A stretch of 33,300 nt of DNA from Labilithrix sp. (GTDB taxonomy: Bacteria; Myxococcota; Polyangia; Polyangiales; Polyangiaceae). The notes beneath the pieces are model-generated. The model was given only the letters and a program-made list of their open reading frames with translations, was not told the origin of the DNA and searched no databases. The DNA lies in contig JAQBQL010000211.1 in NCBI GenBank assembly GCA_028287035.1, positions 1 to 33,300 of the forward strand, read 5' to 3'. Shown one piece after another: positions 24,981 through 33,076 of this stretch. The translations under genes were made by a program, and so were the position numbers. How positions within the stretch are numbered: position 1 is the stretch's first letter; each line of letters begins with the position of its first letter.

Positions 24981-26570
24981 ATGCGCCAGAAGAGAGTGTC
25001 TGTTGCGAAGGCCGTTGTCGTCCTCGTTGCCACTGCGACCGTCGTCGGGCTGAGCGGCTGCGGCGGAATCTTCGGCCTGAGCGACTACTCGTTCGACGCG
25101 GTCCCCGAAGGCGGCGTCGCCCTCGACGGAGCGATCGACGGCAACGTGAGCCATCCGGACGGCGCGGTCCCCGACGGCGGCGACAGCGGCCCGCCGGTCG
25201 CGACGTGCACCGACAAGACGATGAACGGGCTCGAGACCGACGTCGACTGCGGAGGCAAGAGCTGCCCGAAGTGCGCGGCGAAGAAGCAGTGCGTGCTCAC
25301 GACCGACTGCGTCGCGCCCCTCGCCTGCGTCGATCTGCTCTGCCTCTCGCCGAGCGCGAGCGACGGCGTCCTCGACGGCGAGGAGACCGACGTGGACTGC
25401 GGCGGCCCCACGGCGCCCACGTGCGGAACGAGCAAGACGTGCGCGTCGGCGACCGACTGCAAGGACAAGATCTGCACCGGCAACAAGTGCGCGGCCCCGA
25501 CGCCGACCGACAACGTGCAGAACGGCGACGAGACCGACGTCGACTGCGGCGGCGGCTCGGCCCCCACGTGCGGCGACGCCAAGCAGTGCATCAACGGCTT
25601 CCGTGACTGCGTGAGCCGCGTCTGCACGAACCAGCACTGCAAGCCCGCCTCGCCGACCGACGGCTACAAGAACGGCACCGAGACCGACGTCGACTGCGGC
25701 GGCGGCGGCGGGAACCCGACCTGCATCGTGGGCAAGGCCTGCGTCTCGGGTCAGGGGCCGCGCGACTGCACGAGCGCCGTGTGCACGGGGAACGTGTGCA
25801 TCGCGGCGGCAGTGAACGACGGCGTCAAGAACGGCACGGAGACCGACGTCGACTGCGGCGGCGGCGCGGCGGCGGCCTGCACCAACGGCAAGGCGTGCGT
25901 GACCGGGCAAGGCGCTCGCGACTGCACGAGCCGCGTCTGCACGGGCAGCGTCTGCCAGGCGCCCACGTTCACCGACGGCGTGAAGAACGGCAGCGAGACG
26001 GACGTGGACTGCGGCGGCGGCGGCGGCACGCCGAGGTGCGCGGACAACAAGACGTGCGCGGTTGGCTCGCGCGACTGCTCGAGCCTCGTGTGCTCGGCGA
26101 TGGGCAGCTGCCTCGCGCCGACCTTCAGCGACGGCGTGAAGAACGGCAGCGAGACCGACGTGGACTGCGGCGGAGGCGGCGGCAACCCCGCGTGCAACAC
26201 CGGACAGGCCTGCGTGGCCGGCCCGCAGGACTGCAAGAACAAGGTCTGCACCGGTGGGGCCTGCGCCGCGCCGACCTCGAACGACAACCAGCAGAATGGC
26301 GAGGAGACGGACGTGGACTGCGGCGGCGGTACCGCTCCGGCGTGCGCCGTGAACAAGCACTGCGCCGCGGGCGCGCGCGACTGCACGAGCGGCGTGTGCA
26401 CGGCGACTCTCTGCCAGGCGCCGGCGCCGAACGACGGCGTGAAGAACGGAACCGAGACCGACGTCGACTGCGGCGGCGGCGGCCTCAACCCGACGTGCGC
26501 GGCCGGGAAGACGTGCGTGCTCCCGACCGACTGCGCGAGCAACGACTGTGCGGGCGGCGTTTGCAATTGA
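24981..26570 (+). CDS. Lipoprotein with nine tandem Cys-rich repeats
   Basis: A 529-residue exported lipoprotein. ATG 24981 directly follows GAAGGA and gives a standard lipoprotein signal (KR at 4-5, hydrophobic 11-24, lipobox LSGC with Cys27). After an Asp/Gly/Pro-rich linker come nine repeats of about 50 residues, each with the pattern NGxETDVDCGG...C...C...DC...C...C, that is six cysteines likely forming three disulfides. Single-repeat proteins of this style in myxobacteria are sometimes labelled Dickkopf-like, without known function. Asp-rich loops suggest calcium binding. The kinase gene starts 13 bases downstream and the PEGA/TPR gene follows, so this lipoprotein is probably the outward-facing part of that module. 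Confidence 0.85.
   Translation: MRQKRVSVAKAVVVLVATATVVGLSGCGGIFGLSDYSFDAVPEGGVALDGAIDGNVSHPDGAVPDGGDSGPPVATCTDKTMNGLETDVDCGGKSCPKCAAKKQCVLTTDCVAPLACVDLLCLSPSASDGVLDGEETDVDCGGPTAPTCGTSKTCASATDCKDKICTGNKCAAPTPTDNVQNGDETDVDCGGGSAPTCGDAKQCINGFRDCVSRVCTNQHCKPASPTDGYKNGTETDVDCGGGGGNPTCIVGKACVSGQGPRDCTSAVCTGNVCIAAAVNDGVKNGTETDVDCGGGAAAACTNGKACVTGQGARDCTSRVCTGSVCQAPTFTDGVKNGSETDVDCGGGGGTPRCADNKTCAVGSRDCSSLVCSAMGSCLAPTFSDGVKNGSETDVDCGGGGGNPACNTGQACVAGPQDCKNKVCTGGACAAPTSNDNQQNGEETDVDCGGGTAPACAVNKHCAAGARDCTSGVCTATLCQAPAPNDGVKNGTETDVDCGGGGLNPTCAAGKTCVLPTDCASNDCAGGVCN
25221..26567 (+). repeat. Nine-unit coding repeat (about 150 bases per unit)
   Basis: Each unit begins with a block coding for NGxETDVDCGG and carries six cysteine codons in fixed spacing. 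The units are 144-162 bases and differ in sequence, so the array is old or selected for variation. It lies fully in frame in the lipoprotein gene. Confidence 0.85.
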
Positions 26571-26583
26571 GGATGAAGAAGCC

Positions 26584-28380
26584 ATGAGTAACCAGGCTCC
26601 CAAGTCCATCGCGACCTTCAAGATCACGGAGCTCGAGGTCACCGACGGGAAGACGGCGAACGACGCGTCGCCGCCGCCTCCGGTCGCGATGATCCCGCCG
26701 GCCCCCGAGAGCTCGCCCCGCGGGGTTCCGTCCCGCTCCCCTTCGCACCCGACGCTGCCGCCGGCGCTGCCCTCGGTCGCGGACCGCGCGGACCGCGCGG
26801 ACCGCGCGGACCGCGCCGTTCGTGCCGACCGCGCCGACCGTGCGGCACGGACCTCGCGCTCGCAGCAGGACGACAAGAGCACGATGGCGCTCGGCGAGCA
26901 GGACTTCGAGCCGCTCTCCTCGCTCTCCGCCACCGCCGGCGCGCAGCGTGAGTTCTCGATCCGGCGCGGGATCGTCCTCGGCGGCCGCTTCCGGGTGACG
27001 AAGCTCATCGGCGCCGGCGCGCAGTGCTTCGTGTACGCCGCCGAGCACACGACGCTGAAGAGCCAGGTCGCCATCAAGTGCCTCCGGCCCGAGCTGATCA
27101 GCGCCGACCTCGTCGATCGCTTCGCCCGCGAGGCGCAGGCGCTCACCGCGATCCGGAACGCGCACGTCGCGGCGGTGCTCGACGTCGGACGCGCCCCGTG
27201 CGGCACGCCGTTCATCGTCATGGAGTTCCTCCAGGGCCGCGACCTCGGCGAGCTGCTCGAGACGCGGCCGCGCCTCGAGCAGCGTCACGCGACGGAGATC
27301 GCCCTCCAGACCTGCGAGGGTCTCGCCGCCGCGCACGCGCTCGGCCTCGTGCACCAGGACATCAAGCCGTCGAACATCTTCCTCTCGGACGAGATGGGCC
27401 TCGTCAAGGCGAAGGTCGTGGACTTCGGCGTCGCGCGCGTCTCGGTGCACAAGTCGGAGTCGATGCGGCCGCGGTTCACGCGCTCAAAGCTCGACGACAC
27501 GGTCGGCGGAACGCCGTTCTACATGCCGCCCGAGCAGTTCTTCGTCGACTCGGTGATCGACCCGCGGTCCGACATCTTCTCGCTCGGCATGGTCATCTAC
27601 GAGATGCTCCGCGGCACCAACGCGTTCGACCTCGAGATGAGCACGCGGAAGCCGGGCGGCGGCGTCACCATCGAGCGCAGCGGCCTCGATCCCGGTCTCG
27701 CGGACGTCATCGAGAAGTGCCTCGAGGAGAACCCGCAGGATCGCTTCGAGTCGGTCGCCGAGCTCGCGATCGCGCTCCTTCCCTACGCACCGTCGCGCTC
27801 GCGGTCGCACGCCGAGGCCGCCTCCGCGATGCTGCGCAAGGCAGGCCTCTTCGTGAAGTCGACGCTCACGTCGTCGATCCCTCCGATGCCGGCGCAGCTC
27901 ACCGCCGTCACCATCCCGCCGAGCGCCGCGGTGCCTACCATCGCTGCCGTGGCCGAGCCCGAGCCGGCGCCGCCGGCCCGCGGGATCCGGCTGGCGCTGC
28001 TCGCCGCGGTGGGCGTCGCGGCAGCGGTGGCCATCGGCGTCATGGGCTGGCGCCTCGCTGCGAGCTCACCGGTCTCCTCCACCAGCGGAAACGCGGCGCC
28101 CGCCGCGCCGAGCGCGGTGGCGATCAACCCGGCGCAGCGCGCTTCGGGGTCGGCGAGCACGACGTCGGCGACGCTCGAGGTCGCGCCGACCACCAGCGCT
28201 CCGGCTGCGGCGGCCTCCGCCTCGGGCAAGCCGATCCCGGCGTGGCTCAAGGCGGCCAACGAGCGCGCCGCGGCCAAGGCCGCCCAGGGTGGCGCGTCGG
28301 CAACGCCGGCCGCGCCTAGCGCCGCCACCTCGTCGCCCGCCCCGCGCCCGGCGGGCACGTCCGAGGACCTCGGTTTCTGA
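26584..28380 (+). CDS. Transmembrane Ser/Thr protein kinase with HQD active site
   Basis: A 598-residue protein starting at ATG 26584 (GAGG and AAGAAG upstream), 13 bases after the Cys-rich lipoprotein gene. Residues 1-125 are a disordered, Pro-rich region with an (Ala-Asp-Arg) repeat at 66-86. The kinase domain (about 135-400) has GAGAQCFVYAAEH (143-155), Lys165, HQDIKPSN with catalytic Asp259, DFG (280-282) and PPEQ (315-318) in place of APE. The change of HRD to HQD makes it a non-RD kinase, so activation-loop phosphorylation may not control it. One membrane helix (about 468-488) precedes an Ala/Ser/Pro-rich periplasmic tail (490-598). This topology lets a periplasmic signal, perhaps from the neighbouring lipoprotein or PEGA protein, reach the kinase. 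Targets unknown. Confidence 0.88.
   Translation: MSNQAPKSIATFKITELEVTDGKTANDASPPPPVAMIPPAPESSPRGVPSRSPSHPTLPPALPSVADRADRADRADRAVRADRADRAARTSRSQQDDKSTMALGEQDFEPLSSLSATAGAQREFSIRRGIVLGGRFRVTKLIGAGAQCFVYAAEHTTLKSQVAIKCLRPELISADLVDRFAREAQALTAIRNAHVAAVLDVGRAPCGTPFIVMEFLQGRDLGELLETRPRLEQRHATEIALQTCEGLAAAHALGLVHQDIKPSNIFLSDEMGLVKAKVVDFGVARVSVHKSESMRPRFTRSKLDDTVGGTPFYMPPEQFFVDSVIDPRSDIFSLGMVIYEMLRGTNAFDLEMSTRKPGGGVTIERSGLDPGLADVIEKCLEENPQDRFESVAELAIALLPYAPSRSRSHAEAASAMLRKAGLFVKSTLTSSIPPMPAQLTAVTIPPSAAVPTIAAVAEPEPAPPARGIRLALLAAVGVAAAVAIGVMGWRLAASSPVSSTSGNAAPAAPSAVAINPAQRASGSASTTSATLEVAPTTSAPAAAASASGKPIPAWLKAANERAAAKAAQGGASATPAAPSAATSSPAPRPAGTSEDLGF
26779..26841 (+). repeat. Seven-copy 9-bp tandem repeat encoding Ala-Asp-Arg
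   Basis: Units of gcggaccgc are repeated with minor changes, giving ADR four times, AVR once, ADR twice. They encode an alternating-charge segment in the disordered N-terminus of the HQD kinase. Length changes would stay in frame. Confidence 0.85.
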
Positions 28381-28396
28381 TCGGAGCTCGCGAACC

Positions 28397-29383
28397 ATGA
28401 CCCTCCTCCGCCGTTCTCTCGCTCCCCTCGCCCTCGCCGCGGCGCTCGTCGCGTTCGCGGGCGACGCCTCCGCCGATCCGTCCGCGGCCGATCTCCTCCT
28501 CGCCCGGAACCTCGCCAACGAGGGCATCGCGCTCTCGCAGAAGGGCGACTGCGAGGGAGCGCTCGTGAAGCTGCAGCGCGCGGAGGCGATCCATCACGCG
28601 CCGACCATCCTCGTGCACGTCGGCGAGTGCCAGATGAAGATGGGCAAGCTCGTCGACGCGCTGTCGTCCCTCGATCGCGTCGCGCACGAGAACCTCGGAC
28701 CGCAGCCGCCCCGGGCCTTCGTCACCGCGCAGGACCGCGCCGGCAAGCTCGTGGCCGACCTCCGGCCGAAGCTCGGCACGCTTCGCGTCGACGCGACGGG
28801 AACGCGCAGCGGAGCCACCTTCACCCTCGACAACGTCGAGCTGCGCGAGGCGAGCCTCGGCCTCGACCGGCCGATCGATCCCGGCGTCCACGTGATCGAG
28901 GCGACGAGCGCCAATGGCGTGAAGACGCGGCGCGAGGTGAAGGTCGCGGAGGGCTCGACGCAGACCGTCACCCTCGCCCTCCCCGTCGTGAAGGATCCGC
29001 CGCCCGAGGCGGCGCCCGCGCTCGCCACGCAGGCCATGCCCGACGACTCGCGTCATGCGAACGGCTGGAAGCCGGTGGGCATCGCCCTCACCGCCACCGG
29101 CGCGGTGGCGCTCGTGACGGCCGGCGTCCTCGCGGGCGTCACGCTCTCCAAGAAGTCCGACCTCGACGCGCGCTGCGCGGAAAAGGCGTGCCCGCCCGAT
29201 GCGCAGTCCGACTACGACTCGGCGCGCACCACCGCGACGGTCTCCGGCATCGCGGCCGGCGTCGGCGTCGTGGCGCTCGCGGCCGGCGTCTACGTGCTCG
29301 TCTTCAAGAACGGTGGGAAGGAGCGCAGCAGCTCCGCGCATGCGTTCGTGACCGACGGCCGCAGCGCCGGATTCACTTTCTGA
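28397..29383 (+). CDS. Secreted/membrane protein with TPR-like and PEGA-like domains
   Basis: A 328-residue protein starting at ATG 28397, 16 bases after the kinase stop, with GGAG upstream. It has a Sec signal peptide (cleavage probably after ASA near 26), a helical TPR-like region (about 28-125, AADLLLARNLANEGIALSQKGDCEGAL...), then a PEGA-like beta domain (about 125-195: LGTLRVDATG, DNVELREASLG, PGVHVIEATSANG, KVAEGSTQTVTL). Two hydrophobic segments (about 228-250 and 282-303) follow; the second one ends the protein near the C-terminus. This architecture is common in myxobacteria and usually sits beside kinases. PEGA domains bind the cell wall or surface sugars in other proteins. It is the third gene of the lipoprotein-kinase module and overlaps the convergent TetR gene end by 11 bases. 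Confidence 0.82.
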   Translation: MTLLRRSLAPLALAAALVAFAGDASADPSAADLLLARNLANEGIALSQKGDCEGALVKLQRAEAIHHAPTILVHVGECQMKMGKLVDALSSLDRVAHENLGPQPPRAFVTAQDRAGKLVADLRPKLGTLRVDATGTRSGATFTLDNVELREASLGLDRPIDPGVHVIEATSANGVKTRREVKVAEGSTQTVTLALPVVKDPPPEAAPALATQAMPDDSRHANGWKPVGIALTATGAVALVTAGVLAGVTLSKKSDLDARCAEKACPPDAQSDYDSARTTATVSGIAAGVGVVALAAGVYVLVFKNGGKERSSSAHAFVTDGRSAGFTF

Positions 29384-30080
29384 GCTTCTTGCCGCCCGCG
29401 CGCGCCGGAACGCCCCGTCCCGCCGACCCGGCGCCGTTCAGGAAGAGGTCCACGACCGTCCGCGCGATCGCCGCGACGTCGCCCTCGCCGCCCTGCTTGA
29501 TCCACACGGCGCCCGTGCGGACGGTGTGACGCAGGTGAAGCGCGAGCAGCCCGGGCGGGGTGGGCGCGAGCGCCCCCTCGGCGAGCCCCTGGTCGACGAG
29601 GCCGACGATCGCGCGCTCGAAGTCCCCGGCGTGTGACAGCTTCTTGCCGCCGAGGAGCTTCTCGGCGCTCGCGGTCGGACCGCCGAAGAGGCCGTGGTCA
29701 CTGGCGAGCTGGAAGAACGTGCGGTGCGAATGCACGTACGCGAAGAGGCGGGTGAACCGCGCGATCAGCTGCTCCTCGAAGGTCGCTCCGTCGCTGTCGA
29801 GCTGCCGGAACAGCTCGAGGAAGCCGTGCGCCCGCTCGGTGAGGAGCGCGATCAGGATGTCCTCCTTCTGCTCGAAGTGATTGTAGATCGTGCCGACCGC
29901 GAGCCGCGCCCGCGCCGCGATGTCCTGGACGCGCGCATTGGCGACCCCGCGCTCCGCGAACACCGCCTCCGCGGCATCGAGGATCGCCTTCCGGTAGAGG
30001 GCGCGCGCCTCGTCGCGGACGCGTGACTGGACGACCGGCTTCTCCCGGGTGCGGCGGCTGCGTTGGGTTGCGAGGGCCAT
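29373..30080 (-). CDS. TetR/AcrR family repressor
   Basis: A 235-residue transcription factor. The N-terminal helix-turn-helix is clear (ARVQDIAARARLAVGTIYNHF, 49-69), followed by a long helical ligand-binding domain typical of the family and a basic tail. It starts at ATG 30080 with AGGA eight bases before. It faces away from the MFS gene with a 136-base shared promoter region, the standard layout of a local repressor of a drug efflux operon; that control is inferred from position. Inducing ligand unknown. Confidence 0.92.
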   Translation of the reverse strand: MALATQRSRRTREKPVVQSRVRDEARALYRKAILDAAEAVFAERGVANARVQDIAARARLAVGTIYNHFEQKEDILIALLTERAHGFLELFRQLDSDGATFEEQLIARFTRLFAYVHSHRTFFQLASDHGLFGGPTASAEKLLGGKKLSHAGDFERAIVGLVDQGLAEGALAPTPPGLLALHLRHTVRTGAVWIKQGGEGDVAAIARTVVDLFLNGAGSAGRGVPARAGGKKLRK

Positions 30081-30136
30081 CGAGGGTTCCTGCGGTCAGC
30101 CTGCCACGAAAGCCGTGTGAACGAAACGTCGGAACG

Positions 30137-30150
30137 TGAATATCGGTTCA
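30137..30150. promoter_or_regulatory. Candidate TetR operator between regulator and efflux operon
   Basis: TGAATATCGGTTCA is an inverted repeat (TGAA, six bases, TTCA). It lies in the A/T-richest part of the 30081-30216 gap, close to further TGAAC and AACGT repeats at 30117-30137. It is a reasonable operator for the divergent TetR protein. No clear sigma-70 -35 element is seen. Confidence 0.4.
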
Positions 30151-30216
30151 TCATCTGATACGGTGCCCGGCAGGCGCTGCTCGAAGGCGCCGTCACAGGC
30201 AGGCGAGGCAAGGAGC

Positions 30217-31839
30217 ATGGCAGCAGTAGCGATGGGAGGGCCGGTCCTCGCCCGGGCGGCGGCGCCCGCGCCGGTCAACAAGTGGCTGGTGACGGTCTCG
30301 ATCGGCATGGGCTCGCTGATGGCCGCGATCGATTCGTCCATCGTGAACGTCGCCCTGCCGCACATCCGCGGCAGCGTCGGCGCGACCATCCAGGAGATCA
30401 CCTGGGTTTCGACCGCGTACATCGTCGCCACCGTTCTCGTGATGCCGCTCGCGGGCTTCCTGGGATCGCTGCTGGGGCAGAAGCGCCTCTACCTGTTCAG
30501 CCTCGTGCTGTTCGTCATCGGCTCCGCCCTGTGCGGCGTGGCGCGCACGCTCCCGACGCTCATCGCCTACCGCGCCATCCAGGGCTTCGGCGGCGGCGCG
30601 CTGCAGCCGACCCAGCAGGCCATCCTGCGGCAGACGTTCCCGCCCAAGGAACAGGGCATGGCGATGGCGATGTTCGCCATGGTCATCATGGTCGGGCCGG
30701 CAGTCGGGCCGACGCTCGGCGGCTGGATCACGGACAACTACAGCTGGCCGTGGATCTTCTACATCAACGTGCCGATCGGCGTCGTCGGCGTGTTCATGAC
30801 GTGGCGCTTCTACCACGAGGCGGAGGACGTCAAGGAGGCCAACCGGGTCCGCGCCACGCAGCTGAAGAAGAGCTTCGACATCGCGGGCATCGCGCTCCTC
30901 TGCGTGACCGTCTCGATGATGCAGTACGTCCTCGAGGAGGGGCAGCGTGACGACTGGTTCGAGTCGAGCACCATCACGATCTGTACGCTCGTCGGCGGCG
31001 TCGCCTTCGCGGCGTTCCTCATCCGCGAGCTGACCGCGCCGTCGCCCGTCATCAACCTGCGCCTCTTCAAGGATCCGACGTTCGCGTCCGGCACCGTGAT
31101 CAGCGGCATCATGTTCGCGATGCTCATGGGCAGCATGTTCCTCCTCCCCGTCTTCATGGAGGAGCTGCTCGGGTTCACCGCCACCCAGTCGGGCGTCGCG
31201 CTGATGCCTCGCACCCTCGCGATGATGGCGATCACGCCGATCATCGGCCGCCTCTACAACCACGTGCCCCCCGCCCTCACCGTCGCGTTCGGCGTCCTGC
31301 TGTTCGTCATCGGCAGCTATGGCCTCAGCCACATCACGCTCGAGAGCTCGACGACCGACATCATCCTCCCGATGGTGATCACCGGCTTCGGCTTCGCGTG
31401 CCTCTTCATCCCGCTGACCACGGCGTCGCTCTCGACGATCGGCCGGGCCGACGTCGCGGATGCCGCGGGCCTGAACTCGTTCGTCCGGCAGATCGGCGGC
31501 TCGATCGGCCTCACCATCTTCGCGACGAAGCTGTCCGACTACACCAAGGTGGGCGTCGCCTCGATCGGCGCGCACGTCACGGCGCTGCGGCCCGAGGTCA
31601 CGCAGCAGATGGTGGGCACGCAGCACCTGCTCGAGTCCCACGGCATGGACGTCGGCGCGTCGCAGCAGGCCTCGCTCGCCGCGATGTCGGGCCGCGTGAT
31701 GCAGCAGGCGAGCGTCCTCGCCTTCGACAAGGTCTTCCTCTTGCAGGGCATCGCGTTCATCGCGGTCCTGCCGCTGCTTCTGTTTCTCCGGGTGAAGCGC
31801 ACTGCCGAGCCCGTTCACGTCGAAATGAGTATGGAGTGA
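30217..31839 (+). CDS. MFS multidrug transporter, DHA2 (EmrB/QacA) family
   Basis: A 540-residue inner-membrane protein with the 14-helix layout of DHA2 proton-drug antiporters. Family marks include IDSSIVNVALPHI (38-50, motif D1), a GQKRLYLFSL segment after helix 2 (motif A region), RAIQGFGGGAL (motif B) and the Gly/Pro-rich GPAVGPTLGGWI (motif C). ATG 30217 is preceded by AAGGAGC; the frame opens earlier, but with no good start. The HlyD gene begins two bases after the stop, so both are made together as an EmrAB-type pump, with an outer-membrane partner probably encoded next. Substrates unknown. Confidence 0.93.
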   Translation: MAAVAMGGPVLARAAAPAPVNKWLVTVSIGMGSLMAAIDSSIVNVALPHIRGSVGATIQEITWVSTAYIVATVLVMPLAGFLGSLLGQKRLYLFSLVLFVIGSALCGVARTLPTLIAYRAIQGFGGGALQPTQQAILRQTFPPKEQGMAMAMFAMVIMVGPAVGPTLGGWITDNYSWPWIFYINVPIGVVGVFMTWRFYHEAEDVKEANRVRATQLKKSFDIAGIALLCVTVSMMQYVLEEGQRDDWFESSTITICTLVGGVAFAAFLIRELTAPSPVINLRLFKDPTFASGTVISGIMFAMLMGSMFLLPVFMEELLGFTATQSGVALMPRTLAMMAITPIIGRLYNHVPPALTVAFGVLLFVIGSYGLSHITLESSTTDIILPMVITGFGFACLFIPLTTASLSTIGRADVADAAGLNSFVRQIGGSIGLTIFATKLSDYTKVGVASIGAHVTALRPEVTQQMVGTQHLLESHGMDVGASQQASLAAMSGRVMQQASVLAFDKVFLLQGIAFIAVLPLLLFLRVKRTAEPVHVEMSME

Positions 31840-31841
31840 CC

Positions 31842-33068
31842 ATGTCCACGACCACGTCTGAACCGCTGCTCGAGCGCGAAGCAGCGGCCATTCCCGTCAC
31901 GAAGAAGAAGAGCGCGGCGCGCCCCTACCTCATCCTCGCCGCGGTGGTCGCGCTCGGCATCGTGGGCTATCTCGTCTTCACCGCGCTGACCCGCGGCAAG
32001 GAGAACACCGACGACGCGCAGGTCGACGCGGACGTCGTCCCGATTGCGCTGCGCGTCGGCGGCCAGGTGCTGAAGGTCCACGTCACCGACAACCAGCAGG
32101 TGAAGAAGGGCGACCTCCTCGTCGAGATCGATCCGCGCGACCTCCAGGCCAGGGAGAAGCAGGCCGAGGCGGACCTCGCGGCCGCCAAGGCGCAGGCCGA
32201 CGCGGCCGACGCGCAGGTCGCGATCGTGAGCGCCACGTCGAAGGGCGGCCTGTCGGCGGCGCGCGCCGCGCTGTCGGGGTCCGCGGCGTCGGCGTCGGGA
32301 GCCGACGCGCAGATCGCCTCCGCCAGGGCGAACGTCACGCGCGCCGAGGCCGAGGCGTCGCGCGCCGACAACGATCTCAAGCGCGCCGAGGCGCTCCGCA
32401 AGGACGACGCCATCCCGCAGGCGCAGCTCGACACGCAGCGGTCGAACGCCGCCTCCGCGAACGCCGCGCTCGCGCAGGCCCGCGCCCAGCTCCAGGTGGT
32501 GCAGGAGCAGAAGATCAACGCGCAGACGCGCGTGAGCGAGAGCCAGGCCCGGGTCGAGCAGAGCACGCCCGTCGACGCGCAGCTCGCCACCGCCAAGGCG
32601 AACGCCGACCTCGCCCACGCCCGCGTCTCGAGCGCCGAGGCCCAGCTCTCGTTCGCGCAGCTCCAGCTCTCGTACACGCACATCGAGGCGCCGGCGGACG
32701 GCGTGCTGTCGCGCGTCGCGATCCGCGAGGGCCAGCTGCTCCAGCCCGGACAGCAGGTCGTGGCGCTCGTCCCGACCGCGACCTACGTGATTGCAAACTA
32801 CAAGGAGACGCAGGTCGGCCGGATGAAGCCCGGGCAGCACGTCGACGTGGAGCTCGATGCGTTCCCCGGTCGCAAGCTCGAAGGCGTCGTCGCGAGCACC
32901 GCGCCCGGCACCGGCGCCCGCTTCTCGCTCCTCCCGCCCGACAACGCTTCGGGTAACTTCGTGAAGGTCGTGCAGCGCGTCCCGGTGAAGATCACCTGGG
33001 TCAACCTGCCCGCCGATCTTCATCCGTCCGCGGGCATGTCCGCCGACGTGACCGTCGTCACACGCTGA
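31842..33068 (+). CDS. HlyD/EmrA family membrane fusion protein
   Basis: A 408-residue periplasmic adaptor starting at ATG 31842, two bases after the MFS stop, with GGAG upstream. A cytoplasmic tail and one membrane helix (about 28-48) are followed by the lipoyl-like half motif (DDAQVDADVVPIALRVGGQV), a long Ala/Gln/Glu-rich coiled-coil hairpin (about 95-275), and the second half motif (YTHIEAPADGVLSRVAIREG) leading into a beta-barrel domain. The hairpin reaches towards an outer-membrane channel. It partners the EmrB-like transporter and most likely the TolC-like protein encoded directly downstream. Confidence 0.94.
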   Translation: MSTTTSEPLLEREAAAIPVTKKKSAARPYLILAAVVALGIVGYLVFTALTRGKENTDDAQVDADVVPIALRVGGQVLKVHVTDNQQVKKGDLLVEIDPRDLQAREKQAEADLAAAKAQADAADAQVAIVSATSKGGLSAARAALSGSAASASGADAQIASARANVTRAEAEASRADNDLKRAEALRKDDAIPQAQLDTQRSNAASANAALAQARAQLQVVQEQKINAQTRVSESQARVEQSTPVDAQLATAKANADLAHARVSSAEAQLSFAQLQLSYTHIEAPADGVLSRVAIREGQLLQPGQQVVALVPTATYVIANYKETQVGRMKPGQHVDVELDAFPGRKLEGVVASTAPGTGARFSLLPPDNASGNFVKVVQRVPVKITWVNLPADLHPSAGMSADVTVVTR

Positions 33069-33076
33069 GGCTTTTC

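Noticed and set aside
25221..26567. Regularly spaced repeats that might be a CRISPR array
   Set aside because: Units are about 150 bases, differ in sequence, keep the reading frame and encode fixed cysteine spacing. They are protein repeats.
24888..27221. Minus-strand frame of about 780 codons across the lipoprotein and kinase genes
   Set aside because: It mirrors the repeats of the plus-strand lipoprotein with Ala/Val/Arg-rich nonsense and has no start or ribosome binding site.
30193..31818. Minus-strand frame of about 540 codons across the MFS gene
   Set aside because: It is His/Asp/Arg-rich and antisense to a clear 14-helix transporter, so it is not coding.
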